Notes: a model not told the origin generated them from the letters alone. A DNA stretch of 64,000 nt from Azospira oryzae (GCF_004217225.1 NZ_SHKM01000003.1:62001-126000), one strand, 5' to 3'; shown: positions 1 to 10,546, numbered from the stretch's first letter. Numbers and translations are program-made.

Positions 1-1205
1 CCACCAATGCGGGGGCTGCGGGCCGTCTGGTGGTAGCAATGCACCAGCATCAGGGACAGGTCGTCCTGGGCGCCGCGACCGGCCAGATGGGCATCCAGGG
101 CCCCCACCACGCCGGCCAGGCGCTCTTCCCGTTCCTGGCTGAGCAGGGCATTGAGCAGGCGCTCCCGGCCGAAGGGCGTACCGCTGCCGTTTTCCGCCTC
201 CACCACACCGTCCGAGTAGATCACCAGCTGCTTCGGCTCCTCGATGAAATGCACCTCGGTGGAGGCATCGAAGTCCTCGTCGGCGAGAATGCCCAGGGGC
301 AGATGGGCCTTGGCAAAAGTGATGCTGGACAGCAGCCCCTGGCTGTTCACCAGGAACGGCGGAGGATTGCCCCCATTCCACACCTGGATCGAACCGCTGG
401 CCGAATCCACGGCGGCCAGGGTGGCGGCGACGAAACGCCCCACGGGCAGCAGTTCGGCCACCTTGCGGTTCATCTCCCGGGCGATGGCATCGATGCCGAA
501 ACCCTTTTCGGTCATGCGGTAGAAGGGCTGGGTCACCGGCATCACCGCCAGGGAAGCGGCCAGACCGTGGCCGGTGGCATCGGCCAGAAGAACATGCAGG
601 ATGCCTCCAGGGGTACGGGCGGCGGCGATGAGATCGCCGCTGTAGGTTTCCGCCGGCCGCATCCAGTGGCTGACGGCCAGATCCCCCAGCAGTTCGGCAT
701 TGACCAGGCGATGCATCAGGTGCAGGGCGACGCTCTTCTCCTCCTCCACCTGGTCCCGATAGCGCTGCAGCAGCCGCTCCCGGGCCTGGGCCTCACGCTG
801 CAGGTGCAGGCGCTGCTGGAAGACGCCCAGCTTGGCCTGCAGCACCGGGCGGCTGATGGGCTTGTGGATGAAGTCGTCGGCACCGGCCTGGTAGGCCTCC
901 ACCAGGGAGCTTTCGCTCTGGGTGCCGCTCATGAAGAGCACCGGCAGCCAGTGGGGGTGCTCCCGGGACTTGAGCTGGCGTGTCAGTTCGCAACCGCACA
1001 TGCCCGGCAGGGAAATGTCCGTCACCACCAGATCGGGACGGAAGCTGGCGTACAGGGCCAGGGCCTCTTCGCCGCTGCGGGCGACGCTGACCCGGTGGCC
1101 GAAACGTTCCAGCTCGAGCTGGGTCAGTTCGGCATCGAGGGGATCATCCTCCACCAGGAGGATGGCGAGCGCGGGAACAGCAATGGGGCCGGCTACCGCT
1201 TTCAT
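1..1205 (-). CDS. Response regulator fused to PP2C/SpoIIE-type serine phosphatase (partial, runs off left edge)
   Basis: Reading the minus strand from the ATG at 1205 gives 401 open codons to the window edge with no stop, so the C-terminus is missing. Residues 1-130 form a receiver domain with the acidic pair in VEDDP (19-22), phospho-acceptor D63 in VVTDISLPG, a conserved Ser/Thr in LFMSGT and Lys in IHKP. A helical linker of roughly residues 130-180 leads into a SpoIIE/PP2C phosphatase domain with motifs such as LADATGHGLAAS, NGGNPPPFLV, YSDGVVEAENG and GAQDDLSLML, which carry the metal-binding aspartates. It lies 14 bp downstream of an STAS-domain gene, the usual partner of such phosphatases. 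Inferred role: it dephosphorylates the STAS protein in response to phosphorylation, perhaps by CheA. High confidence in domains, low in partner. Confidence 0.9.
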   Translation of the reverse strand, partial: MKAVAGPIAVPALAILLVEDDPLDAELTQLELERFGHRVSVARSGEEALALYASFRPDLVVTDISLPGMCGCELTRQLKSREHPHWLPVLFMSGTQSESSLVEAYQAGADDFIHKPISRPVLQAKLGVFQQRLHLQREAQARERLLQRYRDQVEEEKSVALHLMHRLVNAELLGDLAVSHWMRPAETYSGDLIAAARTPGGILHVLLADATGHGLAASLAVMPVTQPFYRMTEKGFGIDAIAREMNRKVAELLPVGRFVAATLAAVDSASGSIQVWNGGNPPPFLVNSQGLLSSITFAKAHLPLGILADEDFDASTEVHFIEEPKQLVIYSDGVVEAENGSGTPFGRERLLNALLSQEREERLAGVVGALDAHLAGRGAQDDLSLMLVHCYHQTARSPRIG

Positions 1206-1219
1206 GGCCCCGAACGGCA

Positions 1220-1525
1220 TCAGGAGATTTTGAACAACTTGCCGAAGTTGGCGATATCCAGCACCTGCCGCACGTTGCCCTGACAGTTGGCCAGGGAGAC
1301 GGCCTTGTTTTCCAGGGCCACCTTGTCGCGCAGCAGGAGCAGCATGCCCAGGGCCGAACTATCCAGATAATCGACGCCGCCCAGATCGACCACGAATTCC
1401 TTCAGGTCGCCACGGCCGAGAAGATTCTCGTAGGCAGCGCGGAATTCCCGGTGGGAATTGAAATCGAAGCGGCCGGAAAGCTTTACCACGGCCCGGCCAT
1501 TGTCCTGCTCAACACTGGTATGCAT
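1220..1525 (-). CDS. STAS-domain anti-sigma factor antagonist-like protein
   Basis: This 101-aa protein is a single STAS domain with the signature DSSALG at residues 55-60; a serine in this motif is the site phosphorylated in SpoIIAA/RsbV-type antagonists. The hydrophobic beta-strand FVVDLGGVDYLD precedes it as in the family. It sits between cheB and a REC-PP2C phosphatase gene, so a kinase/phosphatase partner switch is the likely context. No anti-sigma kinase (HATPase_c) gene is visible in the window; CheA or a gene beyond the left edge could be the kinase. The 68-bp gap to cheB suggests it may still belong to the same transcript. Function in this organism is inferred. Confidence 0.88.
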   Translation of the reverse strand: MHTSVEQDNGRAVVKLSGRFDFNSHREFRAAYENLLGRGDLKEFVVDLGGVDYLDSSALGMLLLLRDKVALENKAVSLANCQGNVRQVLDIANFGKLFKIS

Positions 1526-1593
1526 ACCACTCCCTTATCAATTATTCGTGTCTTGGCACTGCGGCCTATTATCTATGGAGCCGCAAGCGGCGG

Positions 1594-2619
1594 CTAGCGC
1601 CCCAGGCCGGCCAACACCCGGCGCGACATTTCGTCGAGGCTGACCACCTCGTCCACCGCACCGATCTGGGCGGCTTCCCGGGGCATGCCGTAGACCACGC
1701 AGCTGGCTTCGTCCTGGCCGTAGGTGCGGGCTCCGGCCTGATGCATGGCCAGCAGGCCCTGGGCACCGTCCTTGCCCATGCCGGTGAGGATCACCCCGAG
1801 GGCGTTGCGCCCCACCAGCTGGGCGGCAGAGTGGAACAGCACATCGACCGCCGGCCGGTGCCGGTTCACGGGCGGGGTCTGCAACAGTTCGGTCACCAGA
1901 CCAGAGGCGGTCTTGCGTACCTGCAGGTGGGAATGGCCGGGGGCGATATAGACGGTTCCGGCCTCCACCTTTTCATTGCCCTTGGATTCAATGACCCGGG
2001 GCGCGCACAGGCTGTCGAGGCGCTTGGCGAAGGAGGCGGTGAAGGTCTCGGGCATGTGCTGCACCACCAGGATGGGTGGGCAATCGGCCGGCATGCCCAG
2101 CAGGAAATGCTTGAGGGCCTCGGTGCCGCCGGTGGAGGCGCCGACGAAAATGATCTTGTTGGTGGTCACGCCCCGGGGCACGGAGGGTACGGGCTGGGCT
2201 GCGGCCGGCGGCTTGCGCAGGCGCGCCCCCTTGGCCGCCCGGATCTTCTCCGCCAGTTCCTGGGCGTAGTCGTCCAGGGAATGGCCGGGCTCCACCCGGG
2301 GCTTGCCGATGAATTCGACGGCGCCCAGTTCCAGGGCCTTGAGGGTGGTATCGGAACCGGCCTCGGTATAGGAGGAGACCATCACCACCGGCATGGGCCG
2401 CAGGCGCATCAGGCGCTCGAGGAACTCCAGGCCGTCCATTTTCGGCATGGCCACGTCCAGCGTCAGCACGTCCGGATTGACGGTCTTGATCATCTCCCGG
2501 GCCGTCGGCGCGTCGGGAGCGGCTCCCACGACCTCCAGGTCGGGCTGGGAATTGATGAATTCGGTGAGCAGCTTGCGCATCACCGCCGAATCGTCGATTA
2601 CGAGTACACGGATAGGCAT
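1594..2619 (-). CDS. cheB: Chemotaxis response regulator, protein-glutamate methylesterase CheB
   Basis: The 341-aa protein has the two-domain CheB layout: receiver (residues 1-125, acidic pair D9-D10, acceptor D55 in [12 protein letters not shown]) and a C-terminal methylesterase (about 155-341). The catalytic triad region is visible as [10 protein letters not shown] (Ser), VVQHMP (His) and [10 protein letters not shown] (Asp). It hydrolyses glutamyl methyl esters on chemoreceptors and deamidates glutamines, giving adaptation when phosphorylated by CheA. It follows cheD by 6 bp, so translational coupling in the cheR-cheD-cheB run is likely. Length and motifs are normal. Confidence 0.97.
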   Translation of the reverse strand: MPIRVLVIDDSAVMRKLLTEFINSQPDLEVVGAAPDAPTAREMIKTVNPDVLTLDVAMPKMDGLEFLERLMRLRPMPVVMVSSYTEAGSDTTLKALELGAVEFIGKPRVEPGHSLDDYAQELAEKIRAAKGARLRKPPAAAQPVPSVPRGVTTNKIIFVGASTGGTEALKHFLLGMPADCPPILVVQHMPETFTASFAKRLDSLCAPRVIESKGNEKVEAGTVYIAPGHSHLQVRKTASGLVTELLQTPPVNRHRPAVDVLFHSAAQLVGRNALGVILTGMGKDGAQGLLAMHQAGARTYGQDEASCVVYGMPREAAQIGAVDEVVSLDEMSRRVLAGLGR

Positions 2620-2625
2620 GGCGGG

Positions 2626-3273
2626 TCAGGTAAAGAGTTCGATGTCCCCTTCCACCTTCGCTTGGCCCAGACGGGACTGGTACTCCTTTTCGCGGGTGAA
2701 CAGGGTGTCGTTGTGGACCCGGTGCAGTTTCTTCACCAGGACCTTGCCGGTCTGGGGAAAGTAATAGACCTTCCGGGGATAGGAATCGAGCAGGTCCTTG
2801 GCAACCACGGGTATTTTTTCGGTCTTCAGGAAATTCAGCACGAACTCCGCATTGCGGGCGCCGACCTGGGTGGACGCCAGGCTGGAAAGGACCGCCCCGC
2901 CACCGAAGACCTTGGCCTCGAGGCGGCCGCGACGGGCGCCCAGCTTGAGCAGATGGTTGATCAGCACTTCCATGGCGTAGGTGCCGTAGCGGGCCGAGGT
3001 GCTGACCATGCCCTCGCCGCCCGCTTCGGGCAGCATGAAATGGTTCATGCCGCCGATCCCGGAATCGCCGTCGCGGATACAGGCGGCGACGCAGGAGCCG
3101 AGCACGGTCACCAGCAGCATGTCGTCCCGGGCCACGAAATATTCGCCGGGCAGGATCTTGGCCGCCGGCCGCTCGAAGCTCCGGTCGAAATAGCGATTGG
3201 TCGCCAGGTGCTCCACATACTCGGCACCGCCGGCGGCCGCAGCCAGGTCATCCCGGCTTTCGCGCCAGCTCAT
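2626..3273 (-). CDS. cheD: Chemoreceptor glutamine deamidase CheD
   Basis: CheD deamidates receptor glutamines and modulates adaptation in the cytoplasm. The 215-aa product contains the family core: GSCVAACIRD with the catalytic Cys, followed by GGMNHFMLP with the catalytic His. I place the start at the ATG at 3273 (MSWRESRDD), which overlaps the 3' end of cheR by 26 bp; an upstream ATG at 3312 would add 13 residues of unlikely composition and increase the overlap. It is co-directional with cheR and cheB. The C-terminal tail of about 60 residues beyond the core is somewhat long, ending in GDIELFT. Confidence 0.93.
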   Translation of the reverse strand: MSWRESRDDLAAAAGGAEYVEHLATNRYFDRSFERPAAKILPGEYFVARDDMLLVTVLGSCVAACIRDGDSGIGGMNHFMLPEAGGEGMVSTSARYGTYAMEVLINHLLKLGARRGRLEAKVFGGGAVLSSLASTQVGARNAEFVLNFLKTEKIPVVAKDLLDSYPRKVYYFPQTGKVLVKKLHRVHNDTLFTREKEYQSRLGQAKVEGDIELFT

Positions 3274-4126
3274 AGACCGTCTTTCCGAGGGAACGGAACA
3301 AGTCCGCAGCATGCAGGAAGCTCTCGGAATGGCCGGCGAACATCAGGCCCTCCGGGTTCAGCATGGGCGCAAAACGGGAAAGAATCTTGTACTGGGTCGG
3401 CTTGTCGAAATAGATCATGACGTTGCGACAGAAGATCACATCCAGGGGGCCGCGCACGGACCAGCTGGGGTCCAGCAGGTTGAGGCGCTGGAAGGTGATC
3501 ATACGGCGCAGTTCCGGCCGCACGCAGACGTAGCCCTCCTGGTTGCCGGTGCCCTTGAGGAAGAAGCGCTTGACCTGCTCCGGGGACATTTTCTCCACCC
3601 GGTCGGCAGCATAGACGCCCTTGTCGGCCGTGGCCAGGACGTTGGTATCCAGATCGGAGGCGATGATGGAAACATTGCTCGCCGCGTTGCCCAGGGCCTC
3701 CTGCACGGTCATGGCGATGGAATAGGGTTCCTCGCCGGTGGAGGCGGCACAGCACCAGATCTTCAGGGGCCGCTTGCCGGCGTGCTTCTTCAGGTAATCG
3801 GCCAGGATGGGGAAATGGTGGGGTTCCCGGAAGAAGGAGGTGAGATTGGTCGTCAGGGAATTGACGAACTTCTCCCACTCCTGGGAATCGCTGTTCTTTT
3901 CCAGCCGGTCCAGATAGTCGCTGAAGGACTTGATGCCGGTGGCACGCAGGCGGCGGGCCAGGCGGGAATAAACCATGTCCTGCTTGACCGGCGACAGGGA
4001 GATGCCCGCATGCTTGTAGATGAGCTTGCGGACCCGCTCGAAATCGGTGCTGGTGAAGACGAATTCCCGGGTGGCCGGGGCTGCCGCCGGCGGCAGGTTG
4101 AACAGGGGGCGCTTGGCATCGGTCAT
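3248..4126 (-). CDS. cheR: Chemotaxis protein methyltransferase CheR
   Basis: CheR transfers methyl groups from S-adenosylmethionine to receptor glutamates. The 292-aa product has the N-terminal all-helical CheR domain (FVFTSTDFERVRKLIYKHAG) and the SAM-binding domain with CCAASTGEEPYSIAM, ASDLDTNVL and the VIFCRNVMIYFD motif. I use the ATG at 4126, which has GGAAG eight bases upstream; the longer reading from 4165 lacks such a site. The chemoreceptor encoded directly upstream carries a C-terminal xWxxF tail of the kind CheR docks to. The gene overlaps cheD by 26 bp. Confidence 0.95.
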   Translation of the reverse strand: MTDAKRPLFNLPPAAAPATREFVFTSTDFERVRKLIYKHAGISLSPVKQDMVYSRLARRLRATGIKSFSDYLDRLEKNSDSQEWEKFVNSLTTNLTSFFREPHHFPILADYLKKHAGKRPLKIWCCAASTGEEPYSIAMTVQEALGNAASNVSIIASDLDTNVLATADKGVYAADRVEKMSPEQVKRFFLKGTGNQEGYVCVRPELRRMITFQRLNLLDPSWSVRGPLDVIFCRNVMIYFDKPTQYKILSRFAPMLNPEGLMFAGHSESFLHAADLFRSLGKTVYELARKPG

Positions 4127-4198
4127 GGCTGACACTTCCTTGCTCGGAGAAGCTCCCGGCAACAAGGGCCGGGAGCGGGCTGGGCGGATGGAAAGGGC

Positions 4199-7066
4199 TT
4201 AGAACTCTTCCCACTCGTCATCGAGGGAGGCCGGCAGATTGACGGGCTTGCCGCCGAACTTGGGCGACGGCACCCGCACTTCCTGCTGCAGATGGGGAAT
4301 GGCGGCCTGCGCCTGCCCCATGGCCGGGCTCGGGCCGGCGTGGCGGCCTGCCGGCGCCTCGTGGCCGAGGCGGAACACGGAAACCGCCTCCATCAGGCCG
4401 TGGGCCTGCTCCTCCAGGCTTTCGGCGGCAGCAGCAGCCTCTTCCACCAGGGCGGCGTTCTGCTGGGTGACTTCGTCCATCTGGCTCACCGCCAGGCCCA
4501 CCTGCTCGATGCCGGCGCTCTGTTCCCGGCTGGCCTCGGCGATATCGGCCATGATCTTGGCGACGCGCTTGATGGAGGTCACCACCTCTTCCATGGTGCG
4601 GCCGGCGGAATCCACCAGGCGGGAGCCGTTCTCCACCTTCTCCACGGAATCGGAGATCAGGGCCTTGATTTCCTTGGCGGCGGCGGCGCTGCGCTGGGCC
4701 AGGTTGCGCACCTCGGTGGCGACCACGGCAAAACCGCGGCCCTGCTCGCCGGCCCGGGCCGCTTCGACGGCCGCGTTGAGGGCCAGGATGTTGGTCTGGA
4801 AGGCGATGCCGTCAATGACGCCGATGATGTCGGCGATCTTGCTGGAGGAGTGGTGGATGGCGCCCATGGTCTGCACCACCTGCTCCACCACCTCGCCGCC
4901 CTTCACTGCCACCTGCTGGGCGCCGCTGGCCAGCTCGTTGGCGGTACGGGCATTGTCCGCATTCTGCTTCACCGTGCTGGTCAGCTGCTCCATGGAGGAG
5001 GCGGTCTCTTCCAGGCTGGAGGCCTGCTCCTCGGTGCGGGAGGAGAGGTCGGTGTTGCCGGAGGCGATTTCCTGGGCTGCCGTGTTGATGGCCTCGGTGG
5101 CGCCCTTGATGCGCTCGACGATTTCCTTGAGCTGCTCGACGGTGCTGTTGGCATCGTTCTTCAGCTGGCCGAAGGTGCCGGCATAGTCGGCCTCGATGCG
5201 GCTGGTGAGGTCGCCCTGGGACATGGCGTTGAGCATGCGGGCCACGTCGTCCAGGCCCTTCTGGCTGGTTTCCAGAAGACGGTTGATACCCTCGGAAAGC
5301 TGGCGGAAGAAGCCGTCCTTGCCCTCCAGCACCAGACGCCGGGTGAAGTCGCCGTTGGCGGCACCGTTCACGATGTCGGCCACCTCGGCCTCCACCGCCA
5401 CTTCGGCGGTCCGGTCCAGCCATTCCACGGCGGAGCCGAGGCGGATGCCGCGCTCGTTCACCACCGGGGTCACGGTCAGGGAGAAGGTGCGGCCGCCCAG
5501 GTGCACGGTGGCGCGGTGGGAGCCGCTGAGGCGCGACAGCAGCCCGCGCTGGTGGGCCGGGTTCTTGTGGAAGACGTCGATGTTGGAACCGAGCAGGGTG
5601 GCGGCGCGGAAGTCGGGCAGGTCGCGGCGGATGTCGTCCTCCACTCGGCGGAACATGTCTTCCACCGCCTTGTTCATGTAGATGATGTTGTGCTGGTCGT
5701 CCGCCACCATGACGTTGGTGGCCACGTTGTCCAGGCCGATCTTGATGCGCAGGTTCTCGTTGGCGATGCGCTGGGCCTCGGCCACATCGAAGCCCAGCTT
5801 GATCTGCATGGCCTGGATGCCCTGCAGCAGGCGGCCCATCTCGTCGTTGCGGGTGATGTCCACCTGGTGGTTGTAGCGGCCCTGGCTGACTGCGCCGAAG
5901 GCGGCCTGGGCATCGGCCAGGGAGCGCAGGATGCCGCCGGAAAGGCGCCAGGCGATGAAGGTCAGCAGCACGATGACCAGCACGATGGCGCCGACGATGG
6001 TGCCGGTGGTGGTGGCCTTCAGGTCATCGGCAGCCTGGGCGTCCTTGCGCGCCTGGTCGGCGTGGTACTGGTAGAGGGCGTCGGTCTTGGCGGAGACCTC
6101 GTCGTAGAGCGGATTAATCTTCTCCGAAAGGATGCGCTGGGCTTCGGCGAAATGGCCTTCGTTGAGGGCGTCCCGGGCCGGGTTGATGCCCTCGTCCACA
6201 TAACGCTTGCGGGCGATGAAGTAGGCTTCGGCCAGGGCCTTGTGCTCGTCGCTGCGGATGCTCTGCTGGTAGCGCTGCCAGATGGCCGTCAGCTCTTCCC
6301 GGTTCTTGGCGATGATGTCGGTGTGGGCCGTCACCGGATGCTCGTGGCTGGCCGCATTGCTGGTGCCCGGCTCATGCTGCAGGCCGAGCAGCACCTGGGC
6401 CCGGTTGTCCGCCACCAGCTTGCCGATGCGGGCCAGACCCTGGACCGGCTGCAGGCGGTCGGTGAAGGCCCGCTCCAGGCTCTCGTTGGTGTTGTTCAGG
6501 GCATACAGGCCCAGCACGCCGACCACCACGGCAAACAGGACTGCCAGGCCGAAACCCAGGCCCAGACGGGTGGCCAGGGACAGGCTGGCAAAACGGTCGC
6601 CCAGGCTGGGGCCGCCGCGCACCACCTTGCCGCAGAGGATGCGCAGGGAGCCGGCCCGGTTCTCGCGGAACAGGCGGTAGGCATTTTCCGCCGCTTCCAC
6701 CTGGTCCCGGGAGGGCTTGCGGCGCACCGACATGTAGCCGACCACCTGGTCGTTTTCCCGGATCGGCGTGGCATTGGCCTCGACCCAGTAGTGGTCCCCG
6801 TTCTTGCAGCGGTTCTTCACCAGGCCGGTCCACGGCCGTCCCGCCTTGAGGTGGGTCCACATGTCCGCATAGGCTTCGGACGGCATATCCGGGTGGCGCA
6901 CGATGTTGTGGGGCTCGCCGATCAACTCGGCCTCGGTGAAGCCGCTGATCTCGATGAAATCCCGGTTGATGTAGGTGATCTGACCCTTGAGATCGGTCTT
7001 GGAGACGATCAGGGTGTCATCCCGCAGGGGCACTTCCACATTGGTGACCGGCAGATTGGTGCGCAT
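4199..7066 (-). CDS. PAS-containing methyl-accepting chemotaxis protein with CheR-docking-like tail
   Basis: A long chemoreceptor (955 aa from the ATG at 7066, which has GGAGAG upstream). Order of parts: an N-terminal Aer-like PAS domain (about 10-125, with [10 protein letters not shown] and the HPDMP motif), a membrane helix near 170-195, a four-helix-bundle sensor region, a second membrane helix near 355-375, HAMP, a second PAS-like segment (about 445-560), a further HAMP-like segment, and the methyl-accepting signalling domain with the hairpin tip [20 protein letters not shown]. It ends in DDEWEEF, which fits the xWxxF pentapeptide that tethers CheR/CheB. The cofactor of the first PAS (FAD in Aer) cannot be told from sequence alone. 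It lies between cheW and cheR. Confidence 0.93.
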   Translation of the reverse strand: MRTNLPVTNVEVPLRDDTLIVSKTDLKGQITYINRDFIEISGFTEAELIGEPHNIVRHPDMPSEAYADMWTHLKAGRPWTGLVKNRCKNGDHYWVEANATPIRENDQVVGYMSVRRKPSRDQVEAAENAYRLFRENRAGSLRILCGKVVRGGPSLGDRFASLSLATRLGLGFGLAVLFAVVVGVLGLYALNNTNESLERAFTDRLQPVQGLARIGKLVADNRAQVLLGLQHEPGTSNAASHEHPVTAHTDIIAKNREELTAIWQRYQQSIRSDEHKALAEAYFIARKRYVDEGINPARDALNEGHFAEAQRILSEKINPLYDEVSAKTDALYQYHADQARKDAQAADDLKATTTGTIVGAIVLVIVLLTFIAWRLSGGILRSLADAQAAFGAVSQGRYNHQVDITRNDEMGRLLQGIQAMQIKLGFDVAEAQRIANENLRIKIGLDNVATNVMVADDQHNIIYMNKAVEDMFRRVEDDIRRDLPDFRAATLLGSNIDVFHKNPAHQRGLLSRLSGSHRATVHLGGRTFSLTVTPVVNERGIRLGSAVEWLDRTAEVAVEAEVADIVNGAANGDFTRRLVLEGKDGFFRQLSEGINRLLETSQKGLDDVARMLNAMSQGDLTSRIEADYAGTFGQLKNDANSTVEQLKEIVERIKGATEAINTAAQEIASGNTDLSSRTEEQASSLEETASSMEQLTSTVKQNADNARTANELASGAQQVAVKGGEVVEQVVQTMGAIHHSSSKIADIIGVIDGIAFQTNILALNAAVEAARAGEQGRGFAVVATEVRNLAQRSAAAAKEIKALISDSVEKVENGSRLVDSAGRTMEEVVTSIKRVAKIMADIAEASREQSAGIEQVGLAVSQMDEVTQQNAALVEEAAAAAESLEEQAHGLMEAVSVFRLGHEAPAGRHAGPSPAMGQAQAAIPHLQQEVRVPSPKFGGKPVNLPASLDDEWEEF

Positions 7067-7136
7067 GTTGGTCTCTCCGTCTGTTCCGGCCACCGCTTCC
7101 GGCGGCCAAGCAATTTTCTCTGTCTGGGTGCCTGTC

Positions 7137-7640
7137 TCAGGCCAGGGCGGCCACGTCGTCCATCAGTTCCATGTCCCGGGTGCTCATCAGCTGCTCGATG
7201 TCGGTGACGATCAGCATGCGTCCTTCCACCGAGGCCAGGCCCAGGATGAAGCGGGTATCGAAACTGGCGGAAAAATCCGGGGCGGGGCGAATCTGGGGCG
7301 GGGTCAGGGCGATGACGTCGGAGACGCTGTCCACCACGATGCCCACCACCCGGCTCATCACGTTGAGGATGATGACCACGGTGAAGGGGGTGTATTCGAT
7401 CTTGGGCTGCTTGAACTTGATGCGCAGATCGACGATGGGCACGATCAGGCCCCGCAGGTTGATGACGCCCTTGATGAATTCGGGCGCATTGGCGATCCGC
7501 GTCACCATGTCGTAGCCGCGGATTTCCTGGACCTTGAGGATATCGATGGCGTATTCCTCCTGGCCCAGGGTGAAGGTCAGGAATTCGCTGGCCACCTGGT
7601 CTTCGTCGGTGGCCCCATTGCCGGCATTGTAGTTTTCCAC
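7137..7640 (-). CDS. cheW: Chemotaxis coupling protein CheW
   Basis: CheW couples receptors to the CheA kinase at the membrane. The 167-aa protein is one CheW-like SH3-pair domain: [21 protein letters not shown], then [15 protein letters not shown], and the C-terminal [20 protein letters not shown]. The length matches the family with about 15 extra N-terminal residues. It lies 16 bp downstream of cheA and 70 bp upstream of a large chemoreceptor gene, consistent with one operon. Confidence 0.97.
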   Translation of the reverse strand: MENYNAGNGATDEDQVASEFLTFTLGQEEYAIDILKVQEIRGYDMVTRIANAPEFIKGVINLRGLIVPIVDLRIKFKQPKIEYTPFTVVIILNVMSRVVGIVVDSVSDVIALTPPQIRPAPDFSASFDTRFILGLASVEGRMLIVTDIEQLMSTRDMELMDDVAALA

Positions 7641-7656
7641 TGTCTCGCTCCTTCGC

Positions 7657-10116
7657 TCAGGCTGCCCCGTCCGTCGCCTGGCCCTTGGCCATGGCCACCA
7701 GGGCCGAGGTATCCAGGATCAGGGCCACCCGGCCGTCCCCCATGATGGTGGCGCCGGACACGCCCTGCACCTTGCGGTAGTTCTGTTCCAGGCTCTTGAT
7801 CACCACCTGGTGCTGGCCCACCAGTCCGTCCACGAAGAGGGCGGCCTTGGCCCCGTCCGCATTGAGCACCACCATGATCCCTTGGTGGAACTCCCGCACC
7901 TTGGGCTCGGCGGCGAAGACCTCGTGCAGCACCACCACGGGCAGGTATTCGCCCCGCACCTGGATCACCCGGCCCTGGTTGGAAACCGTCTTGATGTCGC
8001 TGGGCTTCGGCTGCAGGGACTCGACCACATAGGACAGGGGAATAATATAGATTTCTTCCCCGACGGCCACGCTCATGCCGTCCAGGATGGCCAGGGTCAG
8101 GGGCAGGCGCACCGTCATGCGGGTGCCGATGCCGGTCATGGATTCGATTTCGATGCGGCCGCCCAGGGCCTGGATGTTCCGCCGCACCACGTCCATGCCC
8201 ACGCCCCGACCGGAAACGTCGGTCACCTGGTCGGCGGTGGAAAAGCCGGGCTCGAAGATGAGGGCCCACACGTCCTGGTCGCTCATCTGGTCGGAGGCCG
8301 CCAGGCCCTTCTCCCGGGCCTTGGCGAGAATTTTCTGGCGGTTCAGGCCGGCGCCGTCGTCCCCCACCTCGATGACGATGTTGCCGCCCTGGTGGGCCGC
8401 CTTGAGGGTGATGGTGCCGCCCGGCGGCTTGCCGGCGGCGACGCGCTTCTCCGGCGATTCGATGCCGTGGTCCAGGCTGTTGCGGATCAGGTGGGTCAGG
8501 GGGTCGGTGATCTTTTCGATGAGGCCCTTGTCCAGCTCCGTGGTCTCGCCGCTCATCTTCAGTTCGACCTGCTTGCCCAGCTTGCCGGAAAGATCCCGCA
8601 CCACCCGGGGGAAACGGGAAAAGACGAAGGAAATGGGCAGCATGCGGATGGACATCACCGCTTCCTGCAGATCCCGGCTGTTGCGTTCCAGCTGGGTCAG
8701 GCCGTTGAGCAGACGCTCGGGCGCCGCCTCCTGCATTTCCTGGGCCGTGGCCAGGAGCATGGCCTGGGTGATGACCAGTTCCCCCACCAGATTGATGAGC
8801 TGGTCCACCTTTTCCACCCCGACCCGGATGGAACTGTCGCCCGCGGCCACCGGCGGCGCCTTCGGACGGCTTTCGACGCGGGCTTCGGCTGCCGGCGCCA
8901 CTAGCGCCGGCGCCGCGGCGGCAACGCTTGCCGGAACCACCGCAGGAGCGGTCTGGGGCGACGCCAGCGGAGCGGGCGCAGGCTCGCTTACCGGCGGCAT
9001 GGTGCCGGCCTGGGGAAGCGGCACAAAGAAACCGTAGCCCTCCCCGTCCTCCAGCACAGGAGACTCGGCCACCCCGGCAGCCGCACCGGCATTGGCCGGC
9101 AGAGGCTCGAAGAAGCCGTAACCATCCCCTTCTTCAGCCACCGCTGCCGGAGCGGCAGCAGGATCGGGCAGGGGAGCGAAAAAGCCGTAGCCCTCACCTT
9201 CCTCGGCCACGGCCGGGATGGGGGCAAGGGCATCCTCTGCCGCCACTGGCTCGGGCAAGGGATCAAAGAAACCGTAGCCATCCCCCTCTTCCGCCATCGC
9301 GGCAGGCGCGGCGGGGGCCAGGCCGGGAGCGTCGTCGAAGAAGCCGTAGGCGGCCTCGTCCTGGGGCGCTCCGGGGGCATCGTCGAAGAGGCCGAAAGCC
9401 TCGTCGGCCGCTGCCGCCGGGGCTGCCAGGGGCGACAGGCGCCAGGCATCGGTCTCGGCGATGAAATCGAGGGATTCGGCCAGGGCTTCCCGCGCCACCT
9501 GGCCGTAAAGGCGCAGCTGCCACAGGGAGGGAACGGGGCCGCTGGAACGGCTGAGCACTTCCAGGCGCCCCTGGCGCCCCAGGTCCTCGAGGAAATTTTC
9601 CAGGGTTTCCGGCACCGCCAGGGAAGCGGGCGTCGGCACGAACTCGATTTCCCAGCCGCCATCAACGCCGCTATCCGCCGGGGCCACAACGGCTTCCGGC
9701 ATGACGACGGCGACCGGCTCGGCCCCTTCGTCCCGGGACAGCTGGCGCAGTTTCTCGCAGATGGCCTCCTGGGCCTCGGCGCTGACCGCCTCGCCGCCCT
9801 GATGAGCGGCGAGCAGCAGCTTGAGCAGATCGCCGGCCTCGAGGAAGGCATCCACCATTTCCGGGCGCAGGCCGATCTCGTGCTTGCGCAGTCGGTCGAG
9901 CAGGGTTTCCAGGACGTGGGTGACGGCGGTCAGGTCGGTGAAGCCGAAGGTGCCGGAGGAACCCTTGATGGAGTGGGCCGCCCGGAAAATGGCGTTGAGG
10001 TCCTCATCCTCCGGGGCGCCCACGTCCAGCCCGAGCAGCAGGGATTCCATTTCCGCCAGGTGCTCCGCCGACTCCTCGAAGAACACCTGGTAGAACTGGC
10101 TCATGTCGATGGCCAT
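7657..10116 (-). CDS. cheA: Chemotaxis sensor histidine kinase CheA with a repeat-bearing linker
   Basis: CheA autophosphorylates and passes phosphate to CheY and CheB. The 819-aa product has an N-terminal HPt domain with H48 in [14 protein letters not shown], a long Ala/Pro-rich linker, a dimerisation segment ([12 protein letters not shown]), a HATPase domain ([33 protein letters not shown]) and the CheW-like P5 domain. The linker, about residues 225-400, holds at least six copies of a short motif of the form Y/F-G-F/L-F-x-x-(L/A)-P separated by acidic/alanine spacers. A classical P2 CheY-binding domain is not obvious; a divergent segment at about residues 165-230 may replace it. Operon position: between cheY and cheW. 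Confidence 0.95.
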   Translation of the reverse strand: MAIDMSQFYQVFFEESAEHLAEMESLLLGLDVGAPEDEDLNAIFRAAHSIKGSSGTFGFTDLTAVTHVLETLLDRLRKHEIGLRPEMVDAFLEAGDLLKLLLAAHQGGEAVSAEAQEAICEKLRQLSRDEGAEPVAVVMPEAVVAPADSGVDGGWEIEFVPTPASLAVPETLENFLEDLGRQGRLEVLSRSSGPVPSLWQLRLYGQVAREALAESLDFIAETDAWRLSPLAAPAAAADEAFGLFDDAPGAPQDEAAYGFFDDAPGLAPAAPAAMAEEGDGYGFFDPLPEPVAAEDALAPIPAVAEEGEGYGFFAPLPDPAAAPAAVAEEGDGYGFFEPLPANAGAAAGVAESPVLEDGEGYGFFVPLPQAGTMPPVSEPAPAPLASPQTAPAVVPASVAAAAPALVAPAAEARVESRPKAPPVAAGDSSIRVGVEKVDQLINLVGELVITQAMLLATAQEMQEAAPERLLNGLTQLERNSRDLQEAVMSIRMLPISFVFSRFPRVVRDLSGKLGKQVELKMSGETTELDKGLIEKITDPLTHLIRNSLDHGIESPEKRVAAGKPPGGTITLKAAHQGGNIVIEVGDDGAGLNRQKILAKAREKGLAASDQMSDQDVWALIFEPGFSTADQVTDVSGRGVGMDVVRRNIQALGGRIEIESMTGIGTRMTVRLPLTLAILDGMSVAVGEEIYIIPLSYVVESLQPKPSDIKTVSNQGRVIQVRGEYLPVVVLHEVFAAEPKVREFHQGIMVVLNADGAKAALFVDGLVGQHQVVIKSLEQNYRKVQGVSGATIMGDGRVALILDTSALVAMAKGQATDGAA

Positions 10117-10165
10117 GTTCGCCTCTCTGACCGACGCAGGGACTGAAGGGGACCGGGGCCGCGGC

Positions 10166-10531
10166 TCAGCCGATCACCTTCTTCACCACTTCCACCAGTT
10201 TCTGGGGATCGAAGGGCTTGACCAGCCAGCCGGTGGCGCCGGCAGCGCGACCCTGGGTCTTCATGGCGTCGGAGGACTCGGTGGTCAGCATCAGGATGGG
10301 CGTGGCCTTGTACTGGGGCAGACCGCGCAGGGTGCGAATCAGGGTCAGGCCGTCCATGCGCGGCATGTTCTGGTCGGTCAGCACCAGGTTGATGGCGCGG
10401 GCCTTGGCCTTTTCCAGGCCGTCCATGCCATCCACGGCTTCGACCACGTCGTAACCGGCACTCTTCAGGGTAAAGCTCACCATCTGGCGGATGGAGGCGG
10501 AATCATCGACGGCAAGAATGGTTTTGGGCAT
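10166..10531 (-). CDS. cheY: Chemotaxis response regulator CheY
   Basis: A stand-alone 121-aa receiver domain with the acidic pair D9-D10, acceptor D53 in LVLTDQNMPRMDG, the conserved Thr/Ser in ILMLTTES and Lys in GWLVKPFDP. Phospho-CheY binds the flagellar switch. It sits directly upstream of cheA and 15 bp downstream of a membrane chemoreceptor-like gene. Some single-domain regulators at this locus in related bacteria act in other signalling routes, but the neighbours make the chemotaxis role the best call. Confidence 0.93.
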   Translation of the reverse strand: MPKTILAVDDSASIRQMVSFTLKSAGYDVVEAVDGMDGLEKAKARAINLVLTDQNMPRMDGLTLIRTLRGLPQYKATPILMLTTESSDAMKTQGRAAGATGWLVKPFDPQKLVEVVKKVIG

Positions 10532-10546
10532 GGGAGACTCCGATTT

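Noticed and set aside
30-1283. A 417-codon plus-strand open frame at the left edge
   Set aside because: Antisense to the REC-PP2C gene, whose motifs are unambiguous on the minus strand.
4292-7207. A 971-codon plus-strand open frame opposite the large chemoreceptor
   Set aside because: Composition is typical of antisense reading of GC-rich coding DNA; the minus strand encodes complete PAS, HAMP and MCP domains.
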